Positions 45,657 through 56,262 of a stretch of 64,000 nt of DNA are shown here, piece by piece. The stretch is taken from the NCBI RefSeq assembly GCF_041296385.1, contig NC_091019.1:7153264-7217263 (forward strand), written 5' to 3'. Source of the stretch: Aphelocoma coerulescens. Its lineage: Eukaryota; Chordata; Aves; Passeriformes; Corvidae. A model generated the notes under the pieces. The model saw only the letters and a list, made by a program, of their open reading frames with translations, was not told where the DNA came from and did not search any database. Numbering within the stretch: position 1 is the first letter of the stretch; every line of letters begins with the position of its first letter. A program made the position numbers and the translations under genes.

Positions 45657-47874
45657 CTGAGAGAAAACACATTTGGGTAAGACCATGTTAGTTATCTTTC
45701 TGTAGAGAAACCAAACTGCATGTCTTGGCAACACCATTTTATGAACTGTGGTTTGTATGAAAAGACTGAAGCACTTAGTAATGCTACTATTATATCAAGA
45801 TAGCCCTTTCAGGATATTTCCTCATTCTGTGAGCTCTTGGTCCCATAGATAAGTGAGGGTGATTTTGTTTCACTTTGTTACATCCAGGTGAAGATATTTA
45901 ATCCTCAGAGGCAGAACCAGAACCTCCCTTCCCAAAAGTCCACAAATTTTTAGTCTGTGTTTTTTTCAGTGTCAGGGCCTACTCTTAACCCTCACAAACA
46001 GGGGAGAAAAAGGGTTGTGTTAGTAGGGCTAGCCCAGGCTGTGAAGAAGTTCAACTTTTAAACTGTGACCTGTGAGAAATAACCTGCATGATAGTCTACC
46101 TTTCAAAATGTCACAGGATGTGTGGGTAGCAGGAGTACCAAATGAAAAACCTGTTGTGAACTGCCTGCTTCACATGCTTGTGGGAACTGTTTAATGACAA
46201 TCTAGACTAGACGGCAGGAGTATCAGAATTATATACAATTAACACCATGAAAAAGAAATAGAAAAAAAACAAAACCTTTTTAAAAAGTGATTCTTAGCTA
46301 AGTTTAGGATTACAATACCATAGCAGAAGTTATACAAAAGATGCTAAAATCTACCAAGGCAAAACAGCAATGTTCTCACCTGAATTTTAAGGTCCTGACA
46401 ATAAGCTCAGTTCTCAGTGGGGTACTAAGACAAATCTTACCACCAAATACCAACCTACTTAGACCACGCGATCTCTGCCTTTTAGGAAACTGGCCTTCCA
46501 AGTGAGTCAGGTACCCAAAGTGAATGTAGCACCCCAAAAGGAAGAACAGCTCACACGACGTCAGGATGGATAATGAGCAGCTAAGAAGCATGTGCAGGAA
46601 AACACTAAGCAGAGAAGGAAGGACATCTGATCTACTCTGTCATCCCTGCACATGTGCAAAACTAAAAATGGCTGCTTGCAAGACATTCCATTACCCAACA
46701 TTCAGAGGCTAAAATGACCTCTAAGATAGTCCTGAAAAATCCTGGTAGATGTTTTATCCCTTTGTCTTCCATGAAAAAGAAAAGTAACAGAGCGTGATAC
46801 TTCCATTTTTCTTTGGCAGCATAATGGATCCCACAAAACTTCAAGGACATCCACAACCCTAGTTGCTTCATTTCTCCTTCCTCTCAGGAAAGCTTTTTAG
46901 CTAGGTATTTCCTACAGTTATACTTACAAACCCCTTTGTGACTGAAACCCATTTGTGATTGAAAATAACATGTGGATTACTTTTAGTACATAGAATGATA
47001 CAAAATCGAGAGTTTTAAGGAGTCTAAAGCATCACTCAGCTGTTGCTCCAGTTATTTACCAAACTCCCTTCAAACTGGGTCAACATGGTCCCCATGCATA
47101 ATGGTCAATTCCTAATTCAGTATGTAATGTCACTAACATTCACACAAATAACAATCCCTTCTCTGCACAGTTCAGCTGTGGTCTTTCAGACATATCATTC
47201 AAAATCTACAATAAGTAAAGAGTATATGCTACAAGTCTTTTTAGAGGTATGTAAGGAAAAAAAACAGGCTGGCTATTCTGCTAGAACATTTGTATCCTAC
47301 CTCTTCTAACTTTAGATATCAAAACAGTTAAAGCTTGACAACATTAAAAAGACAGAAGACTAAGTGAATACTACATCTTTGCTGGAATCTGAGCTTATAA
47401 ACATGCTCAAACTGTTGCCTTGTTGATAAACAGAAGTTGCAAGTGCATACAACCTGCATTTTTAAGAAACGTACAAGTGCAATACCACTTGAAATTGCCA
47501 CTGCAACAATTGTTTGACCACTTTGGTTTGAATACTACTCAGTCTCTTATTTTCAAGTCTTAGAACAAGGAAAAGACCATGTTGAACTTGCTCTTCCAGT
47601 TCTTAGGTTTTTTATAAACTATTGTAAAATATCACCTATCCAAACAAGCTCCGTTACCTTGCAATGGTCTTAGAGCACCTACCTAGCTGTGAAATTCTTA
47701 ATATATATTAAAAAGGTATAAATGTAAAACGTTAGTAATACTAGGAAAGTACTGAATGACAATTCCCACAATCCAAACATGACACCCAGTGTTACCAGAG
47801 AAGTCACAGCCATTCTCCCCATAAACCAGTTACCTAAAAATAATTTCGGTAAATGGCATTTTATCAGACATTAC
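45657..47874 (-). other. SVIP: SVIP intron 2
   Basis: About 2.2 kb of intron between exons 3 and 2. I see no mobile element or RNA gene. Confidence 0.7.
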
Positions 47875-47925
47875 CTCCATCTGCCTCTTTTCAGCAGCTT
47901 CTGCTAGTTGTCTTCTTTTTATTTC
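47875..47925 (-). CDS. SVIP: SVIP exon 2, VCP-interacting motif
   Basis: A 51-base exon between a minus-strand acceptor (tttcctag form, tatctag) and a gtaatg donor. It encodes EIKRRQLAEAAEKRQME, residues 22-38. It contains the VCP-interacting motif pattern R-x5-A-A-x2-R (Arg25 to Arg35), the helix that binds the N-domain of VCP/p97. It is too short for an open-frame search; phases match exons 1 and 3 exactly. Confidence 0.93.
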
Positions 47926-48856
47926 CTAGATATAATGTTAAAGACAGTGAAATTCTATTTCAATATAGTCTTTGCATTCTTTTTAAACTCTTAATTTTAA
48001 AGTACAACTCAAATCTGTAATGTGAACTCCCACAAAATGTCAACTTCAGGTCAATTAGCATCATCTTCCCCTGCACTTCAAGAACAAAGTGTTTTTAGTG
48101 ACTAATGTGCCAGAAGAGCAGCTGCTGACATATATACAGTTAAACCCCACCAAAAAATTGCTATTTAGCTGTTCCATGCCTTCACTCAATCCAGACTGGG
48201 GTGAAATGGCACACAGTGCATGAAACATCCTTTTGGAGTTTGGAAAGGGGAATGCTTGCTCTCCCAGGTGAAGCAGGCTCCTTTCCTTCTCCCCCATGAA
48301 ATCCACAGATGAGGGGTACAAAGCACAGAGATGGGCTTGTAGCTAGGAAAAATGTCATCCAGTGGAGGGTAGTTAGAAGCAAGCATCTCTATGCACTGGA
48401 GAAAAAAGGCCAGCTTTTCCTATTTCTTGTAAAAATGGGAGTCATATTGACTACAAATATGTACTAACGTGTCACGCGAAACCCTCCCTCTCCATACAAA
48501 CCACAGAAGTGCCCACGCGTGCGGCAAAGCAGCAGGAGGTTCTGGAGCGCCAGGCCCCAAGCTGCGGGGTGCCCCGAGTAGCCTCGGCCCAAGGGTTCCC
48601 CCGCACCCCGGGCCGGGGCTTCCTTTTCCCAGCACAGCCACTGTCTCCTGGGGCACTGCAACAACCCCGCGGTCTGGCCTCCATGTTAAGGAGGGAAAGT
48701 CACCACCCCCTACCCACACACTCATCCCAGCGACGCTGGGCGTCACTGATAAACAACGGGGAGAAGGAGGGGGGAAGGAGGAGGAAAGGAAATGGGACGG
48801 AAGTGGGACCGCCCCTGGGCCGGGGGCCGGCGCCACCGCCACGGTCCCACACTTAC
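47926..48856 (-). other. SVIP: SVIP intron 1
   Basis: About 0.9 kb of intron. Its exon-1 side lies in the CpG island, which explains the overlapping long open frames there on both strands. Confidence 0.7.
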
Positions 48857-49260
48857 CGGGTCGGGCGTCTCCACCACGTCCTTGACGGCGCCCCCCATGC
48901 AGGGCAGACACTGCCCCATGGCGGGCCCGACCGCCTGCAAGCCCCGTGGAGGAAGCGGCAGCGACCCCGCCCACGGCCCCGGCGGGGCGCCGCGCCAGCA
49001 ATGCCCGCCCCGGCCTGGGGCCGTCGGGGGCGGGCGGGGCCGGGGCGGAGGCCGGAACGGGGTCGCGCGATTGCCGCCGGTAGTGAATTAAGTGGAAGGC
49101 GTTCTGTGACGGCAAAGGGAGAACAGTGTGATTGGTTTCCCAGCCGATGCCGGGTTTAGGGCCCGCTGGCGGCGTGCTCCGCCGGCGGCCAACATTTCCG
49201 ATCCCGTGCCCCGCGCGGCGCTGCCGGAGCGCTGCTGGAGAGGCCGGCGCACATCTAGCT
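48480..49260. promoter_or_regulatory. SVIP: CpG island and promoter of SVIP
   Basis: GC-rich, CpG-dense sequence with several GGGCGG/CCGCCC Sp1-type boxes around 49020-49060 and a CCAAT box on the minus strand (attgg at 49131-49135), about 215 bases upstream of the SVIP start codon. No TATA box is evident on the minus strand close to exon 1. This is the usual architecture of a housekeeping promoter. Open frames of up to 231 residues here are composition artefacts. Divergent transcription to the right is possible but no exon can be supported. Confidence 0.75.
48857..48919 (-). CDS. SVIP: SVIP exon 1, start codon and lipidation site
   Basis: The minus strand reads ATG at 48919-48917, then codons for GQCLPCMGGAVKDVVETPDP, and a gtaagt donor: 63 bases, 21 residues, phase 0. 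Gly2 with Cys4 and Cys7 fits N-myristoylation plus palmitoylation, which anchors SVIP to ER membranes. An upstream in-frame ATG nine codons earlier exists, but starting there would bury Gly2, so I chose the inner start. Spliced with the other three exons the protein has 80 residues, close to the 76-80 of known SVIP. Confidence 0.92.
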
Positions 49261-49611
49261 TGGCTCAGGTGGTTGAAGGTGTCTCTTTCTGGCTCTTCTG
49301 CTATTTATTCAATTTTTTCTTAAAAGAAAAGAAAGAAATCTTTCAGCATTACCCCATTCAACAATATTTCCTGAATTTGAGTGTTGGTGCATACATCAAT
49401 CCCCAAGGATTATTTGAGGAGTATAAAATGTATTCTTCACAAACGATCATGCAACTCAGCTTCTTGTCTTCCTTGGTAATTTTGAACAAAGTATATATTT
49501 TTTGCACCCGTGTTCTTGTCCCAGCATTTATTTCATGAGCTTGAGATATCATACATTATTGTAAACCACGAATTTAAGTTTTTTTGTTTGTTTACTCCAT
49601 ACGTAATTAGG
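49261..49611. other. Intergenic, no feature seen
   Basis: About 350 bases of AT-rich sequence between the CpG island and the CR1. The open frames crossing it start in the GC-rich island and have no recognisable content. Confidence 0.5.
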
Positions 49612-49743
49612 CATAGAATCATGTGGCTTGGGTAGAATCATAGAGGGGGTTGGGTTGGAAGGGGTCTTAATAACCACCTAGTTCCAAACCATCTGCCATG
49701 GGCAGGAACACCTTCCACTAGACCAGGTTGCTCCAAGCCCCAT
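49612..49743 (-). mobile_element. CR1 LINE, 3' part, split by the provirus
   Basis: catagaatc and tagaatcatag mark the CR1 tail, followed by gggttggaaggggtcttaat, ctagttccaaaccatctgcc and ctagaccaggttgctccaag. It stops at CCCCAT exactly where the provirus begins and resumes at 58094 with CCATCCAGCCTGGG. Confidence 0.92.
49740..49743. repeat. Provirus target-site duplication, left copy
   Basis: CCAT directly before the left LTR, repeated at 58094-58097 after the right LTR. Four bases is the size typical of gammaretroviral integrases. The CR1 sequence reads correctly across the site when one copy is removed. Confidence 0.85.
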
Positions 49744-50280
49744 TGAAGAAGGGGCAGTCAATAGCTCATGTAAGCACAAGTTAACTATTGGGAGACAGCA
49801 AATGTTAGTTCAGACAGCAAATGTTAATTACAAAACCTAAGAAGCCGAATTCACCCTAATCTTGTCAAGATAGAGGGCACAAGGATTATCTCAGAGATCG
49901 CTGAATCATTCCTCGAAGGACTACACATGCCCACGGAGAAAGGTGAAAAGTTCACTGAGAGGAAGACTACTGGCCTTCATCAGAAAGACCCCCGAGGAAG
50001 AAGAGGAGCCTTCCTCAGCGCGACCACCAGGACACACAGCGCATGCGTGACCCGTATGCTAATGATATTAATGACTTCTGAGAAATAATTTGTATAACCA
50101 CACCTGTCCCAAGGAATGTGATGAATATTCCTAATTTAACCCGTAATACTTGTGTTGTAGAAAGCACCAGTGTGTGTTTTGGAGGAGCGATCCCCACACA
50201 CCCGGCGCGCCGAATAAAGCAAATACCCGCTTCTCTGACTGTCTCTGAAGTGTCTCCTGGCCCGGTTGAGGCATGATTCA
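49744..50280 (+). repeat. 5' LTR of the provirus
   Basis: It begins TGAAGAAGGGGCAGTC and ends CATGATTCA, with short inverted ends TGAA/TTCA. It is about 537 bases and matches 57551-58093 nearly throughout. A tataacc-type box (ttgtataacc near 50090) and AATAAA at 50213-50218 give a normal promoter and poly(A) order. The primer-binding site right after it (tctagcaccctgagatggga) is not one I can assign to a tRNA. Confidence 0.93.
50213..50218 (+). terminator. 5' LTR poly(A) signal
   Basis: AATAAA followed by T/C-rich U5 sequence; the equivalent in the 3' LTR is at 58024-58029. Confidence 0.7.
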
Positions 50281-51199
50281 TCTAGCACCCTGAGATGGGA
50301 CCCTTTATGCCCAGCTGCCGGATCCAGGGGTAAGCAGACCTCCCAGTTGTGACCCTGAATTTTCAGGGGGAGCTCAGCTGTCCTTTGGCTCACGGCAGGA
50401 GCAGACAACGACCATCTGCACCAAATTAAGGTATTTGCTATTCCTTTCAAACACAGAAATACCAGCAGGTCCAGGGTTTGAGTCCCTGAGGGTGGGTTGA
50501 AAGTCCCGAGGAGAACTGGGTCTCCCAAAATTAGTCCTGGGCAAGAGGAAAAGTACTTTTAAGGGGTTGGACCCCCAGGGGTTGGACCCCACTGTGAAAG
50601 GTACCTTTAAGGGGTTGGACCCCGCTGTCATGTGCTATTGTACTGCTGTTTTTGTTTTGTCTGTTGCTATTCTGCTGCTGTGTGAGTGAGAGTGGATGAG
50701 ACGTGCTGTCAAAGTACGAAGTGAGTGAGGGGCTCTATCTGCGGTTCCGTACCTCGGCGACGGGCTCGGCCAGAGAAAAGCAAAGCGTTTGGCAAAGAGT
50801 GAATGAGTATAAATCATATAAACCCTTGGTTTGGAATTCAGCCTTACTGTCCGAAGGGGGGTGGATTTTAGAGGAGAAAGATTTTAGTTACTGAATTGAG
50901 AATACCCAGGCTCCAATGCTTTTCTAATATAACCCCAGCTAATTTCCCTTTTAAAATCCCGTGCCTAGTGTGGAAACAGTTCTGAAGCTTGGGTTTGTTT
51001 TCGTTTTTTTGTACATGTATTAGAAAGTGGTATTTCCTATTAAAAAGAGTGAACAGTGTCCAAGTTCCTGGAGGAGAGAGCTTGGTATTAGACAAGAGTG
51101 GCAGAGCGTGGCTTTGTGGAAGGAAGGAGTTGGTTCTCTGGTTGTGGGGGTTTTTGGCTGTGGAGAGAGAGAAGAGGGGGAGAAAGGACAAAAGAGGCA
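50281..51199 (+). other. Proviral leader (packaging region)
   Basis: About 0.9 kb between the LTR and the gag start. A good splice donor (ccagggGTAAGC) is at about 50330, suitable for making the env message. Three copies of a ggggttggacccc unit lie at about 50563-50624. No large open frame that I trust is present. Confidence 0.65.
50561..50624 (+). repeat. Short direct repeats in the proviral leader
   Basis: The unit ggggttggacccc occurs three times, two of them adjacent. It may add to leader RNA structure. Confidence 0.7.
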
Positions 51200-52728
51200 A
51201 TGGGATCATCAGAAAGTAAGGAAATAACCCAGAAAAGTCTGCTAGGATGCATGCTGGCACATTGGAAAGAGCTGGGGGGAGTCCCTGGAGGGAATATGAA
51301 AAAGAGCACCCTAATTAAATATTGTAATCAGTGGTGGCCACTCTACAGATTAGATGATGGTGAAAAATGGCCAGAGAATGGCTCTTTAAGATATAACACT
51401 CTATTGCAATTAATGTTATTTTTAAGGAGGGAAAATAAATGGGATGAGACCTCCTATGCAGATTGGTTTTTTACCTTAAGACGCAAACCAGAGTGGCAGA
51501 AATAATGTGGCATCAATCTCGCACCACAGGACTCTATGGTCCTCCTCCTAGAAAAGGAGGCAAAAGGAAAAAACCGCATGAAGAGGTGTTGCTCATCATG
51601 CAGTATTGGACAAAGATGTTTAAAGCTCAAAGCTGAGAGAGGCCAGGATCCCTTGGAAACCCAGGAGCTAATGGGGCACAGTGGTGGCACCCTAACATCG
51701 GGAACAATGTCCCCAGCGCCCCAAACATCCTCAGAGGATAGTGGGGATGAAGGAACAAGCGAGACTGGCTCAGGAATATCATCCAGAACTAGGAGCAAGA
51801 CCCCTGTAGAGAAGAAGCTCATAGCACCACTTAGACAAGTGGTGGGGCCAGATTGGGGAATAACAAAAGTTAAAACACCATTTACAGCTTTGGATTTAGA
51901 TACCTGGAGGGAGGCAGCCAGAATGTATAGAGAAGACCCTGAAAAGGTAGCAAAAAGGTTTGAATTGGTTGTTAGAAATCAAGATATTGATTGGGGGGAT
52001 ATAGACCTCATGCTGTCAGAATTAACTGAGACAGAAAAAGCTGCTGTAATATCTCCACAGCGAGAACACACGTGCAGGGACAGATAGCTGCTGGGATATT
52101 ACATGGAAATGTAGATAACATTTTTCCTACAGGAAATCCACACTGGGACCCCAATGATCCACAAACATACCCGTTCTTAGATACAGGAAATAAGTACACT
52201 GGGGGCTTCTGAATGTTATACCTAAAACAGTTAACTGGTCATTGTTATTCAGTATTCACCAAGAAACCACTGAATCCCCAGGTTCATTTATAGAAAAATT
52301 AAGGGATAGTATGAGAAGACACACTACACTAGACCCAGCTTCTGAAATTGGGCAGCAGCAGTTAATATCCTTATTGATAGGGCAATCAACACCAGATATA
52401 CATAAAAAACTGCAAAAGATTAAGGAACCAGATAACTGAAACTTAGAGAAACTCCTGGCAGTGGCATGGGAAGTTTATAAAAACAGGGCACAGCCCCACA
52501 CAGTCGCAGTGGCCCAGGTCAGGGGACCGGGATTCCCCAGGGGCGGAAGAAGGCCCTCCTTCTCCCAGAGGACAAAGGCAGCAATGCCCAGGCTCAGACT
52601 AATGTCTGTTATGCGGTCAGCCTGGGCACTGGAAACGAGATTGTCCTATGAACCGTGCCACGACCCCAGTGACGCAATCATCAGCGCCACTGGGAGCAGT
52701 GACTGTAGCACAGCTGTACCAGGAGTGA
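51200..52728 (+). pseudogene. gag: Proviral gag, frameshifted and with stops
   Basis: The start is ATGGGATCATCA (MGSSESK), with Gly2 as a likely myristoylation site; an in-frame extension upstream to 51098 is open but unsupported. The matrix part runs about 100 codons to a TAA at 51503-51505. The following spacer is acidic and Ser/Thr-rich. A capsid N-terminal part ends near LSELTETEKAAV (about 52050), the frame then breaks, and a capsid C-terminal part (52242-52439, with a major-homology-type segment around SFIEKLRDSM) is in another frame and ends at TGA. A nucleocapsid zinc-knuckle remnant (GHWKRDCP near 52620) sits across another frame break and lacks a normal first half. The final stop is TGA at 52726-52728. 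Gag would be the virion structural polyprotein; this copy cannot make it. Confidence 0.85.
52726..52728 (+). other. In-frame TGA at gag-pol junction
   Basis: The codons GAG TGA TGG GGA separate the gag end (VAQLYQE) from the protease frame, with no frame change. Gammaretroviruses place a suppressible stop here. This one is TGA rather than the TAG of the best-known members. Confidence 0.7.
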
Positions 52729-53200
52729 TGGGGACCGGCGGGTCCCTCCCTAGCTGACCCGCTGGTCAAAGTTAAGCTAGGGGAACCGGAGGTGGAGTTT
52801 TTGGTGGATACTGGAGCCACATTCTCAGTCCTGAATCAGACTTTGAGTCCTGTCAGTAATGATTATGTCCAAGTTGTTGGGGCTACAGGGAAAACTGAGA
52901 AGGCCTATTTTTTGAGACCCTTAAAATTTACATTAGGCAAAAGGATGGGAATACACCAATTTCTATATCTTCCAAACTCACCTAAACCCCTGCTAGGCAG
53001 AGATCTATTAACCTGGTTACAAGCAAAAATAGAATTCACAGAACAAGGAATGAGACTACAGGTTCTAGAAGAAAAATTAATTTTGGCCTTAAGTTTAGCA
53101 AATATCCCTGAAAAAGAAGGAATACCCATAGATGATAAGAGATCAAGTAATCCCACTAGTATGGGATGTCAAAATCCCGGGAAGATCAAAATGAGCTTCC
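52729..53200 (+). pseudogene. pro: Proviral protease region
   Basis: Aspartyl protease reading in the gag frame after the TGA. It has the active-site segment FLVDTGATFSVL at about 52800 and the later LLGRDLL segment near 52990, both typical of retropepsins. The frame stays open to 53214, but the reverse-transcriptase frame is a different one and has a TGA at 53192-53194, so protease and pol are separated by a frameshift near 53150-53200. The enzyme domain itself looks complete; the polyprotein is not. Confidence 0.85.
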
Positions 53201-53203
53201 CCA

Positions 53204-55567
53204 GTGGTTATTGAATTATTAGAAGGGGCACAGCCGGTGTCAGTCAAACAATATCCACTAAGGCATGAAGCACGGGTGGGAATAGAACCAATAATTGCCA
53301 AATTTATCAATCAAGGGTTGCTGAGAGAGTGTAGGTCCCCCTACAACACCCCAATTCTACCAGTACAAAAGCCAAGTGGAAGTTATTGGTTAGTCCAAGA
53401 CCTGAGGGCAATAAATGCAATAACAAAAACACTGCATCCCATAGTAGCCAATCCTTACACTTTACTTACAAAATTACAAAGTGACTGGATGTGGTTTTCA
53501 GTTTTAGATTTAAAAGATGCTCTCTTTTGTCTGCCATTAGCTAAAAGGAGTCAGGAAATTTTTGCCTTTGAATGGGAAAACCCCAAAACAGGGAGAAAGA
53601 GTCAGCTCACATGGACTGTATTGCCACAAGGATTCAAAAATAGCCCCACAATATTTGGAGGTCAATTATCCCAAGAACTGGAAGCCTGGACACCACCACT
53701 TGGAGAAGGTACACTCCTGCAGTACGTTAATGACCTACCGATAGCAACAAGGACCCGTGAAGACTGCAAGAACTGGACTGTAAGTCTTTTAAATTTTCTG
53801 GGACTAAGTGGATATAGAGTCTCCCCTGAAAAGGCTCAGCTAGTCCTCCAGAAAGTTACATATCTGGGGTATGAACTGGCAGGAGGGGAGAGAGCCTTGG
53901 GAGACAACAGGAAAGAGGCAATTTGTCAAATGCCCCAGCCAACAACAGCCAAAGAACTGAGAACCTTTCTGGGAATGACAGGATGGTGTAGATTATGGAT
54001 CTACAACTATGGACTCATTGTGAAACCTTTATACCAACTCCTAAAAGAGACTGGTGGAGCTCACCTATGCTGGACACCAGAGACTAATAATGCTTTTGTA
54101 ACTCTGAAACGTGAGTTGATGCAAGCTCCAGCATTGGGCATACTGGATGTCACTAAACCTTTTCTGTTGTTCTCACATGAGAGGCAAGGACTGGCGCTGG
54201 GACTTCTGGCACAGAAGCTGGGACCATACAAAAGGCCAGTGGCTTATTTCTCCAAGCAGCTGGACGTGGTCAGCCAAGGATGGCCCCCCTGCCTGGGTGC
54301 AGTGGCAGCTGTGATCCTGAATATAGAAGAAGCTCGCAAGTTCACACTGGGCCAGCAGATAACTGTTTTTGTCTCTCACACAGTGTCAGCAGTGCTCACA
54401 CAGAAAGGAAATTACTGGTTAACCCCATCTCGCTTTCTCAAACACCAGGCTGTCCTAGCAGAATCGGAGGATGTGAGTATCCAAGTAATTAACGTTTTAA
54501 ACCCAGCAGCTTACCTCCAGAGCAAGGCTACTGAGGAGCCTGTACAGCATGACTGCATTGAAACCATGGAGGCAGCTTACTCCAGCCGCCCGGACCTAAA
54601 GGACTCTCCACTAGAAAATGTAGAAAACTGGTTCACCGACGGGAGCAGTTATGTCAAGAATGGTGAGCAGCTCGCTGGGTATGCAGTTACAACCACCGAT
54701 GCTGTCATTGAGGCAAAACCATTACCTGTGGGGACATCAGCTCAAAAGGCTGAAATAATAGCCCTAACTGGAGCCTTGGTGTTGGCCGAAGGAAAACCTA
54801 TCAACATTTGGACTGATTCAAGGTATGCTTATGGGGTGGTACACGCTCACGGGGCTATCTGGAAAGAAAGGGGTTTATTAACCTCACAGAAGAAAGAAAT
54901 CAAGCATGCTACTGAAATCATGCAGCTACTGGAAGCAGTGGTAAAACCTTCAAAAGTGGCTATAATGCATTGTAAGGGACACTCCCAGGGTAACACTATC
55001 CCTGAACTGGGAAATGCTATGGCAGACAAAACAGCAAAGGCAGTGGCTGGCGGGGATCAAATTCAAGCTCTTGCTTTAATCCCTTCTAACATCCTTATGG
55101 GTGAAAAACCCCCACCATATTACACTGATGATTTTAATTTGGTACAAGAAGGGAAGGGACAAATAGGATCTGATGGGTGGGCTAGAATAAAGGATCTCAT
55201 TGTAATACCCAGAGAACTGCTAAAATTATTCATCCAAAGCAAACATTCTAAGACACATTGGGGAGTTGATGCTTTATATAACCATTTGAAGGACAAAGTG
55301 ACAGCATCAAAATTAAAGGAAACAATTGAGGACATAACTTCCACTTGTGAAATCTGTCTTAAAAACAACCCTAATACCACTGTTAGGCTAAGCACAGGAA
55401 CTATCACTAAAGGAGTTTTACCAGGGGATGTGTGGCAAATTGACTTTTCTGAATTACCTAGGAAGGGGGGATACAAGTACCTTCTAGTCCTCACAGACAC
55501 TTTCTCAGGCTGGCCAGATCTTTCCCTTGTAGAACAAATAAAGCTAGAGAAGTTGTTAAAGCTTTAA
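53204..55567 (+). pseudogene. pol: Proviral pol: RT, RNase H and integrase N-half
   Basis: A 787-codon open stretch. RT spans about 53210-54500: first catalytic Asp in LDLKDAL, LPQGFKNSP, and the active-site motif reading YVND at 53723-53734, where the family has Y-x-D-D. RNase H is at about 54620-55050, with its four acidic residues present (FTDGSS, AEIIAL, WTDSRYA, MADKTAK). The integrase HHCC zinc part runs about 55230-55370 (H, H, then CEICLKN), followed by the first core Asp in QIDFSEL. A frameshift near 55515-55530 then ends the frame. The open frame begins at a GTG without an initiator, so it was never an independent gene. Confidence 0.92.
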
Positions 55568-56262
55568 TACAAGAAATTATTCCACAACTTGGGGTACCCC
55601 GGGAAATTAATTCTGACAGAGGATCACACTTTGTAGCCCAGGTGGTGCAGAAAGTCAGTCATTTACTAGGCATACACTGGCAGTTACATACACCATACAG
55701 GCCTCAGGCAAGTGGACAAGTGGAAAAGATGAATCACTTAATAAAGCAACAATTAGCCAAAATTTGTCAAGAAACTAATTTATACTGGTATCAGGCTCTG
55801 CCCATGGCTTTGCTAAGAATTAGGGTAAAACCGAGGCTCAAAGAAAAATTAAGTCCCTTTGAAATTCTGTATGGAAGGCCCTATGGAACAAATGTGATTC
55901 ACAATGACAGTGTGGCCCTGGTAGGGCAAAGCTACCTAATACATTATGTAAAGCATTTAGGTCAAAAATTACAATCAATACGCACTACAGTTGTTAATTG
56001 TCAACCACCACCACCTGATAAACCCTTTCATAATGTGAAACCAGGGGATTGGGTTTATGTTAAGTCTCTTTCAGGACATCCACTCCAAGAGAAATGGGAA
56101 GGACCTTATCAGACACTGCTGACCACTTATACAGCAATTAAAGTACAAGGAAAACCGACCTGGATCCATTATACCAGGACCAAACCTGCGCCAAAGCCAG
56201 AGTGGGAGGCAAGAAGAACAGGACCTCTGCGCCTTCAGCTACGAAAAATCAACACAACATGA
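55531..56262 (+). pseudogene. pol: Proviral integrase C-half
   Basis: The integrase continues in a new frame: NSDRGSHF (second Asp) and GQVEKMNHL (Glu) complete the D,D-35-E triad, followed by the C-terminal DNA-binding part (KPGDWVYVK, about 56038-56064). The frame is open to TGA at 56260-56262. It is part of the same original pol, separated only by the frameshift near 55520. Confidence 0.9.

Noticed and set aside
48420..49159. Long open frames on both strands around SVIP exon 1 (231, 216 and 138 codons)
   Set aside because: They are GC-rich CpG-island translations. Only the 21 codons of SVIP exon 1 match a known protein.
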